Shown: positions 62,558-64,000 of the stretch, one piece after another | How positions within the stretch are numbered: position 1 is the stretch's first letter | Layout of the letters: the number at the start of each line of letters is the position of its first letter | Assembly: GCA_001604105.1 (NCBI GenBank) | Contig: LVAQ01000012.1 | Span: forward strand, 114,190-178,189 | DNA: 64,000 nt | Direction of reading: 5' to 3' | Source: Clostridiales bacterium Firm_11 | GTDB lineage: Bacteria; Bacillota; Clostridia; Christensenellales; Aristaeellaceae | Position numbers and translations under genes: made by a program | The notes under the pieces: model-generated | What the model was told of the DNA's origin: nothing | Seen by the model: only the letters and a program-made list of their open reading frames with translations | Database searches by the model: none

Positions 62558-63646
62558 CTATAGCAGGCTTCCAATGGTATTCATCAGGGAAGAAACCGTG
62601 CGCAGCGTGGAGGCCAGCAGCGCCCCGCCGATCAACTGCACAAAGAGCAGTTTCACAATTTCCGATACGCTGACCAGCGCGATTTTGACCGTCGCGGAGT
62701 GCGGCTCCGGCAAACCGATGATGCGGGATACCATCAGGCACAGGAATATGTAACTTACCACCAGCCCAAGCCCGATTGCCGCCAGCCCCAGAATTGGGGA
62801 TAGCAAGCTGAGCAGTATGCAGAGCAAAGCCGCGGCAATGGTGGGCAGCGTTGTGAGCGCTATCAGATTGCTGGCCAGCAGGAAAGAAAAACGCACTTTA
62901 CGCATCACGCACAGGTACACCAGCGCCACAGTCGCGGGCAGCACGATGGCTATCAACTGGCTCAGTACCACAATACCACCGACGGAGGCGGCAATACGAC
63001 CGGCGATGTAGTTGATGCCCTGATTCATGCTGGCCGCGTTGCCCGCCAGTTGCATCCCCAACAGATCCGAAAGACCGCCGAACAGGGTTGCAATCGCGCC
63101 GCGCGTGAAGGCCATGCCGCTGAGGAAGGTCATAAGCAACGCAAGCACAACGATGATGCCGCCGGTAAACCTGTCCGCGCGTTCCATGAGCCCCTGCAAG
63201 GCTTCGCCCGGGTCACGAATAACGCCGATGATCAGCCTTGGCAAATACGCAACAGAAGCCATCAGGGCTCCGCCCTGCTGACGGGCATACCCCGTCTGAT
63301 AATGCTGCGGGTAGCCGCCATACCCTTGCGAATACGGCTCCGCGCCATAGGAACCCGGGTCAAAGCTTTGACCAGCCCCAACAGGCGGGTACCCGCCTGT
63401 GTTGTATCCCTGCGGATACGCGCCGGTGTCATACCCCGGCGGATAGCTGTGCTGACCAGGAACTGGCTGCGGATAGTAACTTTCCGCGCTGCTATGTCGG
63501 TAAGCGGTAGGATCAAAGCCTTGCGGGTATCCCTCATTCTGCTGGATTTGGCTGGGGTAATCCTGCATGCCTGCAATCAACATACCGCACGCGTGGCATT
63601 GCCATGCGCCCTGCGGCAAAACGGCACCGCAATGGGGACAGTTCAT
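62558..63646 (-). CDS. Zinc-ribbon membrane protein with Gly/Tyr/Pro-rich linker
   Basis: A 362-residue protein. The N-terminus is a zinc ribbon (CPHCG and CHACG, residues 3-21); it is followed by a low-complexity linker rich in Tyr, Gly, Pro and Gln (about 28-130) and a C-terminal half with about five membrane helices, resembling Yip1-like membrane domains. ATG 63646 has AGGAGGG upstream; upstream frame to 63727 is not protein-like. The low-complexity linker is unusual. The function is unknown; zinc-ribbon membrane proteins of this sort are common in Clostridia. Confidence 0.8.
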   Translation of the reverse strand: MNCPHCGAVLPQGAWQCHACGMLIAGMQDYPSQIQQNEGYPQGFDPTAYRHSSAESYYPQPVPGQHSYPPGYDTGAYPQGYNTGGYPPVGAGQSFDPGSYGAEPYSQGYGGYPQHYQTGYARQQGGALMASVAYLPRLIIGVIRDPGEALQGLMERADRFTGGIIVVLALLMTFLSGMAFTRGAIATLFGGLSDLLGMQLAGNAASMNQGINYIAGRIAASVGGIVVLSQLIAIVLPATVALVYLCVMRKVRFSFLLASNLIALTTLPTIAAALLCILLSLLSPILGLAAIGLGLVVSYIFLCLMVSRIIGLPEPHSATVKIALVSVSEIVKLLFVQLIGGALLASTLRTVSSLMNTIGSLL

Positions 63647-63953
63647 CGGCGCCCTCCTAACCTGAGCATCTATACCCACTACCAAGGTAACAGCCTGTAT
63701 GTGCTGCGCCATACTGGAATATGGCACGCATACCCCGCTGCCGGGGTCACGTACGGGATACCCATATGGCCTTGGCGGAAGGGTCTTATGGCATCATACC
63801 ATGCGCGCGCTATGCGTGCAAGAGGCGTTGCCGGTTGCAGCTTAAAGGTATTTGCGCGGCGGATTGAAAAAATAAGTGCAACAAAAGTAGCTCAATGAGC
63901 GGGGAACCTGTAAGATAGCGTTGCAAGACAAAATCAAGCAGGGAGGCCCGCCC
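63647..63953. other. Divergent intergenic region
   Basis: About 300 bases with no supported gene; a short inverted repeat (GCCATA/TATGGC) lies near 63711-63728. No convincing promoter seen. Confidence 0.35.
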
Positions 63954-64000
63954 ATGAGCCAAGAACAGCATACCACAAAGGCACGAAAGTACCAACACCT
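63954..64000 (+). CDS. Start of a gene cut by the window end
   Basis: ATG at 63954 with AGGGAGG 7 nt upstream opens a frame (MSQEQHTTKARKYQH) that runs off the window. The 15 visible residues are hydrophilic and not diagnostic. Confidence 0.55.
   Translation, partial: MSQEQHTTKARKYQH

Noticed and set aside
1..64000. CRISPR arrays, tRNA or rRNA genes, transposases
   Set aside because: No regularly spaced short repeats, no tRNA cloverleaf signature and no transposase-like frame were recognised by eye on either strand.

Overview
The window looks like chromosomal DNA of an anaerobic, plant- or fibre-polysaccharide-using member of the Clostridia with a GC-rich genome. The reasons are a T-box leader on thrS, CtsR-type heat-shock operators, a class III (anaerobic) ribonucleotide reductase under NrdR-type boxes, YesM/YesN two-component systems paired with oligosaccharide ABC importers, and strong AGGAGG ribosome sites with several TTG starts. 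The genus cannot be fixed from this sequence. None of the three solute-binding proteins has a lipobox cysteine, which is odd for a one-membrane Firmicute and fits better with a lineage of unusual envelope.

Layout. 1-8 kb: small housekeeping genes (metallophosphoesterase, serine hydrolase, three HAD phosphatases, Hsp20, YfbR-type nucleotidase, MATE exporter). 8.2-11.7 kb: T-box-controlled thrS, then a beta-propeller lactonase. 12-21 kb (minus strand): a YesMN two-component system, an LplABC-type importer and a GH43 glycosidase. 21.2-29.7 kb: a second carbohydrate locus with GH31 glycosidase, binding protein, two permeases and histidine kinase on the minus strand; its probable response regulator lies on the plus strand, convergent with the kinase. 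30.1-32.5 kb: a secreted CotH-family protein. 33.2-43.4 kb: a ten-gene plus-strand sugar operon (RpiR regulator, split transketolase with the C-terminal subunit first, FGGY kinase, ribose-type ABC importer, cyclase-family hydrolase, TIM-barrel isomerase/epimerase, and an RpiB-like isomerase with altered active-site residues). 44-53.5 kb: a tail-tip-like cassette without a prophage, a 2113-residue RHS/YD-repeat protein with an unrecognised C-terminal domain, and a secreted leucine-rich-repeat protein. 54.5-57 kb: nrdD behind a consensus promoter and paired NrdR-like boxes. 57.1-58.2 kb: a noncoding element built from tandem units and a large inverted repeat. 58.3-61.2 kb: a LacI-type regulator and a GH13 enzyme. 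61.5-64 kb: a TipA-like MerR regulator with a 19-bp-spacer promoter, a zinc-ribbon membrane protein, and the start of one more gene.

Functionally, the two YesMN loci sense, import and cleave glycans (xylan-type and alpha-linked oligosaccharides). The 33-43 kb operon is the most interesting metabolic unit: its genes are consistent with uptake and phosphorylation of an unusual short-chain or branched ketose, isomerisation of the phosphate, and feeding into central metabolism through a dedicated transketolase. Tetrulose (erythrulose-type) and D-apiose are the two substrates that fit best.
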